64,000 nucleotides of DNA from Streptomyces odontomachi (GTDB lineage: Bacteria; Actinomycetota; Actinomycetes; Streptomycetales; Streptomycetaceae), in NCBI RefSeq assembly GCF_024435355.1, contig NZ_JAMJWG010000005.1:310001-374000 (forward strand), written 5' to 3'. This document shows positions 35,332-43,951 of this stretch, piece after piece. The notes beneath the pieces are model-generated. The model made no database searches, was not told the origin of the DNA, and worked only from the letters and a program-made list of their open reading frames with translations. The translations under genes were made by a program, and so were the position numbers. Position 1 is the stretch's first letter, and each line of letters opens with the position of its first letter.

Positions 35332-36240
35332 CTATGCCCGATTTTCCGGACCGTGTGCGGAGGCAGCCCCTACTATGCCGTACCACCACCCCTCGATGCG
35401 ACGGTACAGGTCGGCGCTCTGTAAGACCCTGAGCATCAGGCAGCCGCGGTAAGCCTCGCTCACGTTCTTCCGGATGGTCTTCGGGTTGTGCTTCTTGAGT
35501 GTTGTCTTGCCGAAGCGCACATTCGGGCCGACGACGCGGGCCCAGTACTGCTCGGCTGCTGACACGTCCGCGGATTCGTGGATCATGACGTGGCACCGCA
35601 GCCGTTCGGGTTCGATCTCCAGTAGGCGGAGCCAGTCGAGGAATACCCGGATGAGCTCTGGGTCGCTGTTGACGATGGTGACCCTCTCCCGTCTGGCGTA
35701 CGACTTGTCTTTCGCTCCCTCTGACCAGTAGAGCGCCACGCCCGTGAGGAGGAGATCCCGGTCGCTCAGGGCGCCGATTTCCTGCTTGGCGGTGTGCTTG
35801 GTCTGCTGCCGCTCGGCGTCACGCACGGCGTGCTCGTGCTCCCAGCGTTTCGTCGCCGCCAGCTTCGCCTGCTCGGACGGCGGGCGCTGCTCCGGCCTCG
35901 GCAGATCCCGCACCCACAACGAGATCGAACTCTTCGAGCACCCCAGCTCCGCCTGTATCCGGTCGTACGTCCACCCCTGGAGGCGCAGCTCGCGGGCCCT
36001 GTCGCGCAGGTCGTCCTTGGCGTTCGGGCGCGTGGTCCATTCGGGGGCGGGTTCGCCCTGGAGGAGGCGGTTGAGGATGTCGTTGTTGTGGACGTGGAGG
36101 CGGTCGCGGATCTGGCGGCGGCTGAGGCCGGCGCGGCGCAGGGTGAGGGCCTGGGTGCGTAGGGCTTCGAAGTCGGCGTACCCGGTGCTGCGGTGGCTGT
36201 CGGTGTCGGTGTCGCTGTGGCCGTTGTTCATGAACCGCAC
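35332..36240 (-). CDS. Helix-turn-helix protein with LAGLIDADG-like domain
   Basis: 302 residues. Two predicted helix-turn-helix units are visible: RRAGLSRRQIRDRLHVHNND near residues 36-55 and QGWTYDRIQAELGCSKSSIS near 88-108. The C-terminal 150 residues begin with LLTGVALYWSEGAKDK, which resembles the LAGLIDADG helix of homing endonucleases. VTIVNSDPELIRVFLDWLR follows, the usual next helix of that fold, then basic beta-strands. The GTG at 36240 or the ATG at 36231 could be the start; the palindrome CCGCAC-TCTT-GTGCGG (36235-36250) covers this point. It lies directly upstream of tRNA-Gln. A DNA-binding or endonuclease role is inferred. Confidence 0.75.
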   Translation of the reverse strand: MRFMNNGHSDTDTDSHRSTGYADFEALRTQALTLRRAGLSRRQIRDRLHVHNNDILNRLLQGEPAPEWTTRPNAKDDLRDRARELRLQGWTYDRIQAELGCSKSSISLWVRDLPRPEQRPPSEQAKLAATKRWEHEHAVRDAERQQTKHTAKQEIGALSDRDLLLTGVALYWSEGAKDKSYARRERVTIVNSDPELIRVFLDWLRLLEIEPERLRCHVMIHESADVSAAEQYWARVVGPNVRFGKTTLKKHNPKTIRKNVSEAYRGCLMLRVLQSADLYRRIEGWWYGIVGAASAHGPENRA

Positions 36241-36417
36241 TCTTGTGCGGAATACCGGCTTCCGGCGCTGAACTTGTGCAATTCACCGTTTCGGGTAATC
36301 AGTATTCTTTTCGTCTTTATTCGAACGCAGGTCGTGTCCGGGATCACTGGAAAACGTCGGGAACCCGCCGGGAAAACCCCTCGAAAAAGGCCCGTCCCCC
36401 GCCCGTACGCTGGGGGC

Positions 36418-37845
36418 ATGACCACGGAGGGGGAAGACCGCGCAGTGGCCCCGGGTGGGCCCCTGTGGTGGGAGCGTCCGCGCGGGGCCGTGCTGGACGT
36501 GGGGCTCGGTGTGCTGTCGGCCCTGGAGTGCGGGATCGAGGGGGTCGACTTCGCGGGGGCCACGGGTGTGCCGGTGCCCGTCGCCGTGGTGTTCGGGCTG
36601 CTGGCGGGTTCGGTGCTGGTGCTGCGGCGGCGGTTCCCGGTGGCGGTCGTGCTGGTGTCGATCGCGGTGACGCCGGCCTGGATGGGCTTTCTGATGTCGG
36701 TCGCCGGGCTGTTCACGCTGGCCGCTTCGGAGTTGCCGCGGCGGGTCATCGGGGCGCTGGCGGGGATGTCGTTGACGGCGACGTTGATCGTCACGTTCGT
36801 GCGGGCGTGGCAGGGCATGGCGCACGGTGATCTGACCGTGGGGCACTGGGCCGTTCCGTTCCTGGCGATCACGATGTCGCTGGGGTTGACGGGTCCTCCG
36901 GTGCTGCTGGGGTTGTACGTGGGGGCGCGCCGGCGGTTGATGGAGAGTCTTCGGGAGCGGGCGGATTCGTTGGAGCGCGAGCTTCAACTGCTGGCCGAGC
37001 GTGCCGAGGAGCGTGCGGAGTGGGCGCGGGGTGAGGAGCGCACGCGGATCGCGCGGGAGATGCACGACGTGGTGGCGCACCGGGTGAGCCTGATGGTGGT
37101 GCATGCGGCGGCGTTGCAGGCGGTGGCCTTGAAGGATCCCGAGAAGGCGGTGCGCAATGCGGCCATCGTGGGTGACATGGGGCGGCAGGCGTTGACGGAG
37201 TTGCGGGAGATGCTGGGGGTGCTGCGGGCGGGGCAGAGCCTGTCGGAGCCGGCTTCTGCCGTGGGGTCGGTGGGTGCTGCGGAGCCGTCGGCTTCTGCGG
37301 GGTCGGCGCTGTCCGGGCCGGAGCGGGAGCCGGAGCCGGTGCCGTTGGCGGCGGTGGGGGAGGCCGCGGCGGCGGCGGCGCGTCGTGCGGTTGCGGAGGC
37401 GGCGGACGGGGTGGGGGAGCCGCAGGACGGGGCGTCGGACGGTGGCCCGAGCCTGGCGGAGCTGGATGAGTTGCTGGGGCAGTCGCGGGCCGCCGGCGTG
37501 GTGGTGGAGCTCTTGGTGGAGGGTGTGGAGCGTTCGTATCCGCGTGCGGTGGAGCAGACGGCGTATCGGGTGGTGCAGGAGGCGCTGACGAACGTCCACA
37601 AGCATGCGGCGGGTGCGAAGACGTATGTGCGGCTGGCGCATCGCGCGGCGGAGATCGCGATGCAGGTGGAGAACGAGTCGGTGCCGGACGGCGACGGTGC
37701 GAGCGCCAGGTTGCCGAGCGGCGGAAACGGCCTGGTGGGGATGCGGGAGCGGGTTTCGGCGCTGGGCGGGGTGTTCGTGTCGGGGCCGACGGACGGGGGC
37801 GGGTTCCGGGTTTCGGCGGTGATTCCGGCGGCGGTCGGGCAGTAG
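36418..37845 (+). CDS. Two-component sensor histidine kinase (HisKA_3/NarX type)
   Basis: 475 residues. The N-terminus has four to five transmembrane helices (about residues 20-180: GVPVPVAVVFGLLAGSVLVL, VAVVLVSIAVTPAWMGFL and others). A coiled coil follows (LRERADSLERELQLLAERAEE split), then the phospho-acceptor REMHDVVAHRVSLM near residue 217. A long Ala/Glu/Pro-rich insert (about 285-345) separates it from the ATPase domain (YRVVQEALTNVHKHA, GGNGLVGMRERVS). The ATG at 36418 has GGGGG upstream. No response-regulator gene adjoins it, so it is an orphan kinase. The signal is unknown. Confidence 0.92.
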   Translation: MTTEGEDRAVAPGGPLWWERPRGAVLDVGLGVLSALECGIEGVDFAGATGVPVPVAVVFGLLAGSVLVLRRRFPVAVVLVSIAVTPAWMGFLMSVAGLFTLAASELPRRVIGALAGMSLTATLIVTFVRAWQGMAHGDLTVGHWAVPFLAITMSLGLTGPPVLLGLYVGARRRLMESLRERADSLERELQLLAERAEERAEWARGEERTRIAREMHDVVAHRVSLMVVHAAALQAVALKDPEKAVRNAAIVGDMGRQALTELREMLGVLRAGQSLSEPASAVGSVGAAEPSASAGSALSGPEREPEPVPLAAVGEAAAAAARRAVAEAADGVGEPQDGASDGGPSLAELDELLGQSRAAGVVVELLVEGVERSYPRAVEQTAYRVVQEALTNVHKHAAGAKTYVRLAHRAAEIAMQVENESVPDGDGASARLPSGGNGLVGMRERVSALGGVFVSGPTDGGGFRVSAVIPAAVGQ

Positions 37846-37958
37846 GGGTTGGGGCGGGGCGGCGCCCGGGTGTCGTGCGGCGGCCTGCATCGGGGCGTGG
37901 CGGCGCGCGCGGCGTCGGTGCCGCGTGGCGTGTCAGGCGTTCCGGGCGCGGGGTGGCG

Positions 37959-38471
37959 TCAGGCGGTGGTGAGCCGGAGGGGCGGGGTTCCGCAGAGCAG
38001 CGCGACGAGGGCGTGGTCGAGGTCGGGGCCGAGGTACCAGTCGCCGCTGTGGTCGAGGCTGTAGACGCGTCCGGTGGTGTCGATGGCGAGCAGGGCCTGG
38101 GGTTCGCCGGTGTCGCCGGTGGTGGTGATCTCCTGGCCCAGGGGACTGATCTCGGTGTCGAGGGCGCGGCCGAGGTCGTTGAGGGTGCGGGCCATGTGCA
38201 GGCCGTGCAGGGGGTCTATGTGGACGGTTGCGGCGGCGATGCGGTGGCCGGGGTCGGTGGGTGCGATGTGCAGGGCGCCGAACTCGGCCCAGGCTTCCAC
38301 GGCGGCGGGGAAGAGGGCGTGCCGGTGCCCGGCGGGGGAGAGGTGGTCGCGCAGGGTGTCGGCCCAGTATTCGGCCTGTTTGATGTTGCGGCGGCCGGGT
38401 TGCCAGCCGGCGGCGCGCAGGGCGGTGTCGACGGGGGCGGGGAAGCGGGTGGACGTGCGGTCGGGGTGCAT
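37959..38471 (-). CDS. SUKH-3 family immunity-like protein
   Basis: 170 residues. The pattern AAGWQPGRRN near residue 20, FPAAVEAWAEFGALHI near 53-68, a mid-protein DPLHGLHMARTLNDLGRAL and LGQEITTTGDTGEPQALLAIDTTGRVYSLDHSGDWYLG (split) in the C-terminal half matches the SUKH-3 branch of the SMI1/KNR4 superfamily. These proteins neutralise nuclease and deaminase toxins in contact-dependent systems. It lies 221 bp downstream of a YwqJ-type deaminase on the same strand, a classic toxin-immunity order. That it protects against this deaminase is inference. Confidence 0.82.
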   Translation of the reverse strand: MHPDRTSTRFPAPVDTALRAAGWQPGRRNIKQAEYWADTLRDHLSPAGHRHALFPAAVEAWAEFGALHIAPTDPGHRIAAATVHIDPLHGLHMARTLNDLGRALDTEISPLGQEITTTGDTGEPQALLAIDTTGRVYSLDHSGDWYLGPDLDHALVALLCGTPPLRLTTA

Positions 38472-38692
38472 CGGTGTCGTCTCGTTCGGGCGGTCGGGGT
38501 GGCTGCGGCGGTGCGCGGGCCGTGCCGACGTTGTCTGGTGCGGTCGGCGTGGGGGGTGCGGCCGTGGTGGGCGGTCGGCGGGTGGCCGGTGGTGCCCGGT
38601 GGTGCGGGGGCGCCTGGTTGGGCGCGGGTGAGGCCGGTGGTGCGGGTGGCGCCGGGGCGCGTGTGGGCGCCCGCGCGGGTGCGCGGGGGCGT

Positions 38693-39343
38693 TCAGCTGT
38701 CCGGGGCTGCGGTGTCCACGACGTGTACGCCGAAGTGGGCGGCGAGCGCGGTGCAGGCGCGGCAGGGCGCGGCGTAGCTGCCGTGCAGCGGGTCGCCGTC
38801 CTCGCGGATGCGGCGCGCGGTGAGCTTGGCGTGTTTGAAGGCCTTGCGGGCTTCGTTGAGGCTGATGGGTTTGCGCTGGGCGCGCTTGCTGCGTGCGGTG
38901 TCGGTGGCGTCGATGTGGCGGGAGACGAGCAGGGTCTCCGCGCAGCGTCCGGTGAAGCGGTCGCGTTGGTCGCTGACCAGGGTGTCGAGGAACTCCTGGA
39001 CGAGCGGGTGCAGGGTCGGTGCCGTGTCGCCGCGGGCCGCGGTGCCGGTGAGGGTGGTGCCCTGGACGGAGAGCGCGGCGGCGACGTTGGGCAGGATGCC
39101 GTCGCGGCGGTGCCGCAGCAGTGGCGCGGGCGGAAGTCCGGTGCCGTGCGGGTCGGTTCGCGGGTCGTGATGGCCGGTTCGCGGGTCCTGGTGGCCGTAT
39201 GGTCCGCCTGCGGTGGTGTGCGGTGCGGCCTGGTGGGGCAGTTGGGGCGTGGGGGCATGGGGGTCCGGGCCATGCGGCGCCGGGCCGTGACGGTCCGTGT
39301 CGGTCATGGCGTGTGTGCCGGTGTTCGTTTGTGTGCTGTACAT
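38693..39343 (-). CDS. YwqJ-type deaminase (polymorphic-toxin-like)
   Basis: 216 residues. The first 75 are His/Pro/Thr-rich and low in complexity. The C-terminal domain carries the cytidine-deaminase-fold signatures FTGRCAETLLVSRHI near residue 128 (Cys-Ala-Glu) and PCRACTALAAHFGV near 197 (zinc-binding PCxxC), as in YwqJ-related toxin deaminases. The ATG at 39343 has GGAGGG upstream. No signal peptide or WXG/PT-type export domain is visible, so an intracellular role or export by an unknown route must be considered. A SUKH-3 gene follows downstream. Confidence 0.82.
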   Translation of the reverse strand: MYSTQTNTGTHAMTDTDRHGPAPHGPDPHAPTPQLPHQAAPHTTAGGPYGHQDPRTGHHDPRTDPHGTGLPPAPLLRHRRDGILPNVAAALSVQGTTLTGTAARGDTAPTLHPLVQEFLDTLVSDQRDRFTGRCAETLLVSRHIDATDTARSKRAQRKPISLNEARKAFKHAKLTARRIREDGDPLHGSYAAPCRACTALAAHFGVHVVDTAAPDS

Positions 39344-39963
39344 GGTCGTGCTTCCCTCCCGACCCCCGGCTGTGGCCCCGTGATGCGGTGCACTGTCGCG
39401 GCCGTCACGCCCCCGAGGTGCGGGGACAGCCTGCCAAATGGCGTGGCCGCCGTGGTAGCTGAGGCCCGTCGACACGCGGGTGACATCTCCGCCCGTCATA
39501 TTGACGTAACTGAGGGTCACTGAAACGGAGGCCCGATGACCGCTGGAGTCCTACCGCTTAGGCTGTCGTCATCCGTGGCATGCCGCGCGCGGGCAGGTGG
39601 GGACACCCAGCACACTGGGCACGACGGCGTGGACGGTGTGGTCGCCGTGGGCGGTGGCCGGCAAGCGGGCGGGCGGACCGTGGGCACGGACCCGGTACGT
39701 GGCGGGTGCCACCGGAGCGCAGCCGTCGCGGAGGCGGCGTTCGTCACAGTGTCGCGGACGCGGCGTTCGTCACAGCCGCAGCAGATACAACAGCCACAGC
39801 ACATCCGGACAGCGCACACGGCGCACGCAGCACGCGCTCGACAGGCAAGAGCAGTACCCGCACGACAAGTAACCGACGTAAACGACGTAACAGTCGCAAC
39901 AGACATAAAAGCCACAGCAGTCACTAGGACAGCAAGAGCAGGACGCAGCAGGGGGCTACCGCC
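39344..39963. other. Long divergent control region with T-poor leader
   Basis: 620 bp between the divergent deaminase and WHH-SUKH genes. A direct repeat GCGGCGTTCGTCACAG occurs at 39734 and 39760. From about 39771 to 39960 the plus strand is very poor in T and rich in CAG/ACA triplets, an unstructured-looking leader immediately before the ATG at 39964. The stretch around 39480-39520 (GTCATATTGACGTAACTGAGG) is the most promoter-like. No convincing gene is present. Confidence 0.5.
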
Positions 39964-40968
39964 ATGACGACAGGTCGGCTCGGTCTTGGGGCGCCCGGTG
40001 CGCCGACCGGGGGACAAGCCGCACCGCCGAACGCGGCGTACGCCGGGCAGGTCGTGCACTTCCCGGACCCGGTGCGGGCCGCCCGGCATCCCAGAGGTGT
40101 CCGGGTGGACGAGCGGGGCTACCCGGACTTCTCGCCGTACGCGCGGGCCGCGGCCGAGATCGCGGAGCCGCCGGAGGGTTTCGGCGTCGACGAACTGCGC
40201 CTGACGGACTATGTCTCGGCGAACGCGGCCCTGTCGGCGCAGGGGAACCCCCTGTGGAGCGCGATCCCCGCGGTGGCGACCCCGCACGGTTGGACGTGGC
40301 ACCACACGGTGGGCACCCGCCGCCTGGAGCTGGTGCCGGTCGAGGTCAAGGCGTTGCTGCGGCACCACGCCGGGCTTGCGACGGCAGCGGTGGACCAGAA
40401 CAAGCGCGGTACGCGCGCCCTCCAGGAGACCCGGCCGACGCATTTCGGCCTGCCGAAGTCCGGTCTTGCGGTGTCCGAGCAGCAGGTGCAGGGCATCGAG
40501 GAGGACCTGGGCTACCGCCTGCCGGGGGCGTACCGGACGTTCCTGAAGGCGGCGGGCGGGTGCGCCCCGGTGGGGGCGGCGCTCGACGCGGAGTTGGGTC
40601 TGCTGGTGGACCAGCCGTTCTTCACGGTGCGCGGCGAGCCGGCGATCGATGACCTCGTCTATATGAACAAATGCCTGCGCGATCACCTGACCAAGGACTA
40701 CCTGGGCATCGGGTTCGTGCAGGGCGGCCTGCTCGCGGTGAAGGTCAAGGGTGACCGGACCGGTTCGGTGTGGTTCTGCGCGTACGACGACGCGCGGGAC
40801 CAGGACGGCTGGCCGGTGGCCGATCGCGTGGCGCATCTGCTGCTGCCGTGCGGTGATGACTTCGACGCCTTCCTGGCACGGCTCGCGGGCAATCCGCCGG
40901 AGTTGGAGACGGTGGCGAACCTGATGGTGGACGGCGGATTCGCACGTGCCGTCCCGGTGGGGGAGTGA
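39964..40968 (+). CDS. WHH nuclease-like domain fused to SMI1/KNR4 (SUKH-1) domain
   Basis: 334 residues. The N-terminal half has VRVDERGYPDFSPYA near residue 45 and TWHHTVGTRRLELVPVEVKALLRHH near 111-135 (split). This is the pattern of the WHH subgroup of HNH/Endo VII nuclease toxins: a W-H-H pair, a strand ending in LVP, and a later histidine. The C-terminal half (about 165-330) is a SUKH-1 domain: QQVQGIEEDLGYRLPGAYRTFLKAAGG and GFVQGGLLAVKVKG. Toxin-like and immunity-like modules therefore sit in one chain. The ATG at 39964 follows a GGGGG run. The next gene starts 7 bp downstream. Confidence 0.8.
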   Translation: MTTGRLGLGAPGAPTGGQAAPPNAAYAGQVVHFPDPVRAARHPRGVRVDERGYPDFSPYARAAAEIAEPPEGFGVDELRLTDYVSANAALSAQGNPLWSAIPAVATPHGWTWHHTVGTRRLELVPVEVKALLRHHAGLATAAVDQNKRGTRALQETRPTHFGLPKSGLAVSEQQVQGIEEDLGYRLPGAYRTFLKAAGGCAPVGAALDAELGLLVDQPFFTVRGEPAIDDLVYMNKCLRDHLTKDYLGIGFVQGGLLAVKVKGDRTGSVWFCAYDDARDQDGWPVADRVAHLLLPCGDDFDAFLARLAGNPPELETVANLMVDGGFARAVPVGE

Positions 40969-40975
40969 GGCTCGA

Positions 40976-43951
40976 ATGGTGACGTTCGCGCAGGCGCAGG
41001 ACCGCGCCGAGGAATGGATCAACGGTGGCGTGCCCGCGTACCAGCACCGTGAGGTGCGGTTGCGGGAGTTCGAGCTGGGCTTCGTCGGGTGGGCGGAGGA
41101 CCGGGCGGACGGCCCTCGTTCGGAGGGCGGTGCGCAGCGGCTCGTCATCGCACGGGACAGCGGCGAGGTGACGCTGTGGCCCGGCCTTCCGGTGGGTGAG
41201 GTGATCCGCCGGTACGAGGAGGAGTACGGCGCCCCGGACGAGCCGGCGCCCGCCGCCACGGCTCCGACCCCGGAGAATGTCGACCTCAACCAGACGTCGT
41301 TCCTGCTGAGCCCCCCGGAGTGGCTCCAGGAGGCGGCGGACCGGATGGGCGTTCCGGACCGGCGCGCGGATGCCGCGGCGGCGGGCACGGGCGCGGCGGC
41401 CGTATCGGAAGCGGATTCCGATACGGGTTCGGGCGCTCGCCCGGATGCGGACTCGGGTGCGGCTTCGGGTGCGGCTTCGGGCACCCGTTCGGACACGGGC
41501 TCGGGTGTGGACTCGGGTGCGGCTTCGAGCGCTCGCTCGGACACGGGCTCGCATTCTGGTGCCGGCTCCCCGGTGGGCTCCGACGCGGGTCCGGTGGCCT
41601 GGCCGGAGGCGGGTCCGGGGTCGGGCGCTTCACTTTCCGATTCGGCCGGTGCGCCGGGGCCCGTTGGGCCCGTTCAGGCCGATGGGCCTGCCGGTGCCGG
41701 TGCCGGTCGGGTGCCGGATGCGGGAGCCGCTGGTGGTCCGGCGGTCCCCGCCGCTGGGCAGGGCCCGGCTGCGGGTGCTGAAGGGGGCGCGCCGGCGCAC
41801 TCAGGTGACGCGGCCGGGGCGACGCCCTGGGCCGGTACGGACACCAACGCGGACGCCGGTGAGGACCGCTCGGTACCGCTGCCCGCCACCGTTTTCGCAC
41901 CGCCGCTGGCCGGTCTGGACGACGAGCCGACGCCGCCTCCGGTGACCAGTCCTGAAGCCAAGACGGCCCTGATGTCGGGCGGCAGCCAGTTGCCGCAGAC
42001 GGCCGTGGCGCCCGCACTCGACGCGTTGGGCGGCCCCGGGATGCCGCCGCCGTACGGCTATCCACAGGCTCCGGGAGCGCACGGGGCTCCGGGGGCTCCG
42101 GGAGTGGGCGCGCCGGGCGGTACGGGCGCGCCGGGCGCACCCGATGGAGCTCCTCAGGGGCCCTACGGCCCGGGTGTACCTCAGGGTGCGCCCCCGCACG
42201 ACGCGTCGCAGGGCGGCTCGCAACCCTCCGCGCCCCAAGGCGCCGTGTCGGCCAGTGACATCGCCGACGCCGCCACCAGCAAGGCCACGCCGCCGCCCCG
42301 TCGGCACGGCGCCGGGACGCCGCCTCCACCGGGTGCCCCGGGCACGCCTGGTGCCGGTGCGCCGCCCGCCCCGGGTGCCCCGGGAGCCGGTGCACCGCCC
42401 GCTCCGCCTGGACCGGGCGCGCCCGGTGGCGGCCCTGCGGGCGGCTACGTGCCGACGCAGCTGGTGCAGTCACTCGGCGGTCCTGACGGGATCGGGGCGG
42501 TCCCCGGTACGCCGCCTCCGCCGCCCGGCTCGACCCCGCCCCCGCCTGGTTCCACGCCGCCTCCGCCCGGCACGCCGTCGGGCAACGTGCACCACGCGGC
42601 AACGATGCTGGCGGACCCGAGCCAGGGCGGCCTGAGCATCCCGAAGCCGCCTGGTCCCGGTGCGCCGGGCACGCCGCCCCCGCCGCCCGGTGCGACGCCG
42701 CCGCCTCCGCCGGGTGCGCCCGGCGCTCCGGGCACCCCGCCGCGCGGTACGCCCGGCAACAACGTGCACCAGGCCGCGACGATGCTGGCCGGTCCCGCCG
42801 TCGGCGGCCCCGGTATGCCTCCGCCGCCCGGTGCGACGCCTCCGCCGCCCGGGTCCACGCCGCCGCCCCCGGGGATGCAGGGTGGCCCCGGTACGCCCCC
42901 GCCCCCGCCCGGTCAGGGGATGCCCGGCGCCCCTCCGCCGCCCGCCACGTACGGCTATCCGCCGCAGCCCACGGGCCAGCCGACCGTGGGGCCCGGCTAC
43001 CAGGCGGTGCTGCGTTACCGTGCGGCCGACGGCTCCGAGCAGCAGATCATCCGCCGCTCGGCGCCCGGCACCCCGCATCCGGAGTGGCAGATCCTGCATG
43101 AGCTCCAGGCGATGAACGTGCCTCCGCAGCAGGTGCTCGAACTGCACACGGAGCTGGAGTCGTGCGAGCTGCCGGGTGCGTACTGCGCCCGCATGATCCG
43201 GGAGAACTGGCCCCAGGCCCGCATCACGTCCATCGCTCCGTACGGCAGGGACCACGCGTCCCGGCAGCAGGGCATGCAGCAGCTCCTCGCGCACCAGGGG
43301 GAGCTGCATCAGGTGGCGGACGGCCCGGCACGGCTTGCGCCGATGCGCGCCCCGCTGCCGCCCGTGCCGCCGGCGCCGCCGCTGCCTCCGGAGGGCATCG
43401 CCCAGGAGATGGCTGCCGCCTTCGGTCCCGGTGTCTTCCGTTTCGACCAGCGGGCGGTGTCCCGGCAGGGCGTCCCGGAAGCGGTGGCGACGACCCTGAT
43501 GTGGGCGGGGCTGCCCGTCGAGATCAGGCCGTTCTTCTGGGCGCAGGCCCAGCCGGGCCGTCCGGTGCCGACCCTGCTGGAGATGGCCCAGGAGCGTGGC
43601 GTGCCGGCCGCCCCCGACGCGGGTTCCTATCTCGTCGTCGGCAGCGACTTCGGGCGTGCGATCTGTGTCCAGTACGGCACCGCGCACATCGTCGCCGTGC
43701 CGGTGGAGGCCGGTCCGGGTGGTGCACCCGTGCCGCCGCAGTTCGTGAACACGGGGATCCCCGAGTTCGTCCGCTGCCTGGCCCTGCTGGGTCGTATGTG
43801 GCAGCTGCGAGTGGGGCTCAACCAGGAGCAGGCGGGCCGCTGGACCGTCGACTTCCAGTCCCAGCTGGCCTCCCTCGACCCGGCCGCACTGGGGTCCCCG
43901 GAGAGCTGGTGGTCCGTCCTCCTTGAACAGATGTGGGACGGGTTGCTCTGA
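40976..43951 (+). CDS. Large protein: YrhB/Imm35-like, proline-rich, deaminase-like and SUKH-4-like domains
   Basis: 991 residues. Residues 1-85 (VTFAQAQDRAEEWINGG, LVIARDSGEVTLWPGLPVGE) resemble the YrhB/Imm35 immunity fold. Residues 110-660 are low complexity: Ala/Gly/Ser/Asp first, then Pro/Gly (PPPPGSTPPPPGS repeats) carrying two copies of a VHHAATMLA / VHQAATMLA motif. At about 680-770 a deaminase-like domain has LHTELESCELPGAYCARMI (H-x-E and C-x6-C). The last 200 residues (QEMAAAFGPGVFRFDQ ... TGIPEFVRCLALLGRMWQL) look like SUKH-4. No export signal is present. It is co-transcribed with the WHH-SUKH gene. Confidence 0.8.
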   Translation: MVTFAQAQDRAEEWINGGVPAYQHREVRLREFELGFVGWAEDRADGPRSEGGAQRLVIARDSGEVTLWPGLPVGEVIRRYEEEYGAPDEPAPAATAPTPENVDLNQTSFLLSPPEWLQEAADRMGVPDRRADAAAAGTGAAAVSEADSDTGSGARPDADSGAASGAASGTRSDTGSGVDSGAASSARSDTGSHSGAGSPVGSDAGPVAWPEAGPGSGASLSDSAGAPGPVGPVQADGPAGAGAGRVPDAGAAGGPAVPAAGQGPAAGAEGGAPAHSGDAAGATPWAGTDTNADAGEDRSVPLPATVFAPPLAGLDDEPTPPPVTSPEAKTALMSGGSQLPQTAVAPALDALGGPGMPPPYGYPQAPGAHGAPGAPGVGAPGGTGAPGAPDGAPQGPYGPGVPQGAPPHDASQGGSQPSAPQGAVSASDIADAATSKATPPPRRHGAGTPPPPGAPGTPGAGAPPAPGAPGAGAPPAPPGPGAPGGGPAGGYVPTQLVQSLGGPDGIGAVPGTPPPPPGSTPPPPGSTPPPPGTPSGNVHHAATMLADPSQGGLSIPKPPGPGAPGTPPPPPGATPPPPPGAPGAPGTPPRGTPGNNVHQAATMLAGPAVGGPGMPPPPGATPPPPGSTPPPPGMQGGPGTPPPPPGQGMPGAPPPPATYGYPPQPTGQPTVGPGYQAVLRYRAADGSEQQIIRRSAPGTPHPEWQILHELQAMNVPPQQVLELHTELESCELPGAYCARMIRENWPQARITSIAPYGRDHASRQQGMQQLLAHQGELHQVADGPARLAPMRAPLPPVPPAPPLPPEGIAQEMAAAFGPGVFRFDQRAVSRQGVPEAVATTLMWAGLPVEIRPFFWAQAQPGRPVPTLLEMAQERGVPAAPDAGSYLVVGSDFGRAICVQYGTAHIVAVPVEAGPGGAPVPPQFVNTGIPEFVRCLALLGRMWQLRVGLNQEQAGRWTVDFQSQLASLDPAALGSPESWWSVLLEQMWDGLL

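Noticed and set aside
39536..39967. Possible 143-codon gene before the WHH-SUKH gene
   Set aside because: Its composition follows the odd T-poor leader rather than codon bias; it has no ribosome site or domain and overlaps the next start.
42480..42900. Repetitive DNA resembling an array
   Set aside because: It is in-frame coding sequence for PPPPGSTPPPP-type repeats of the 991-residue protein.
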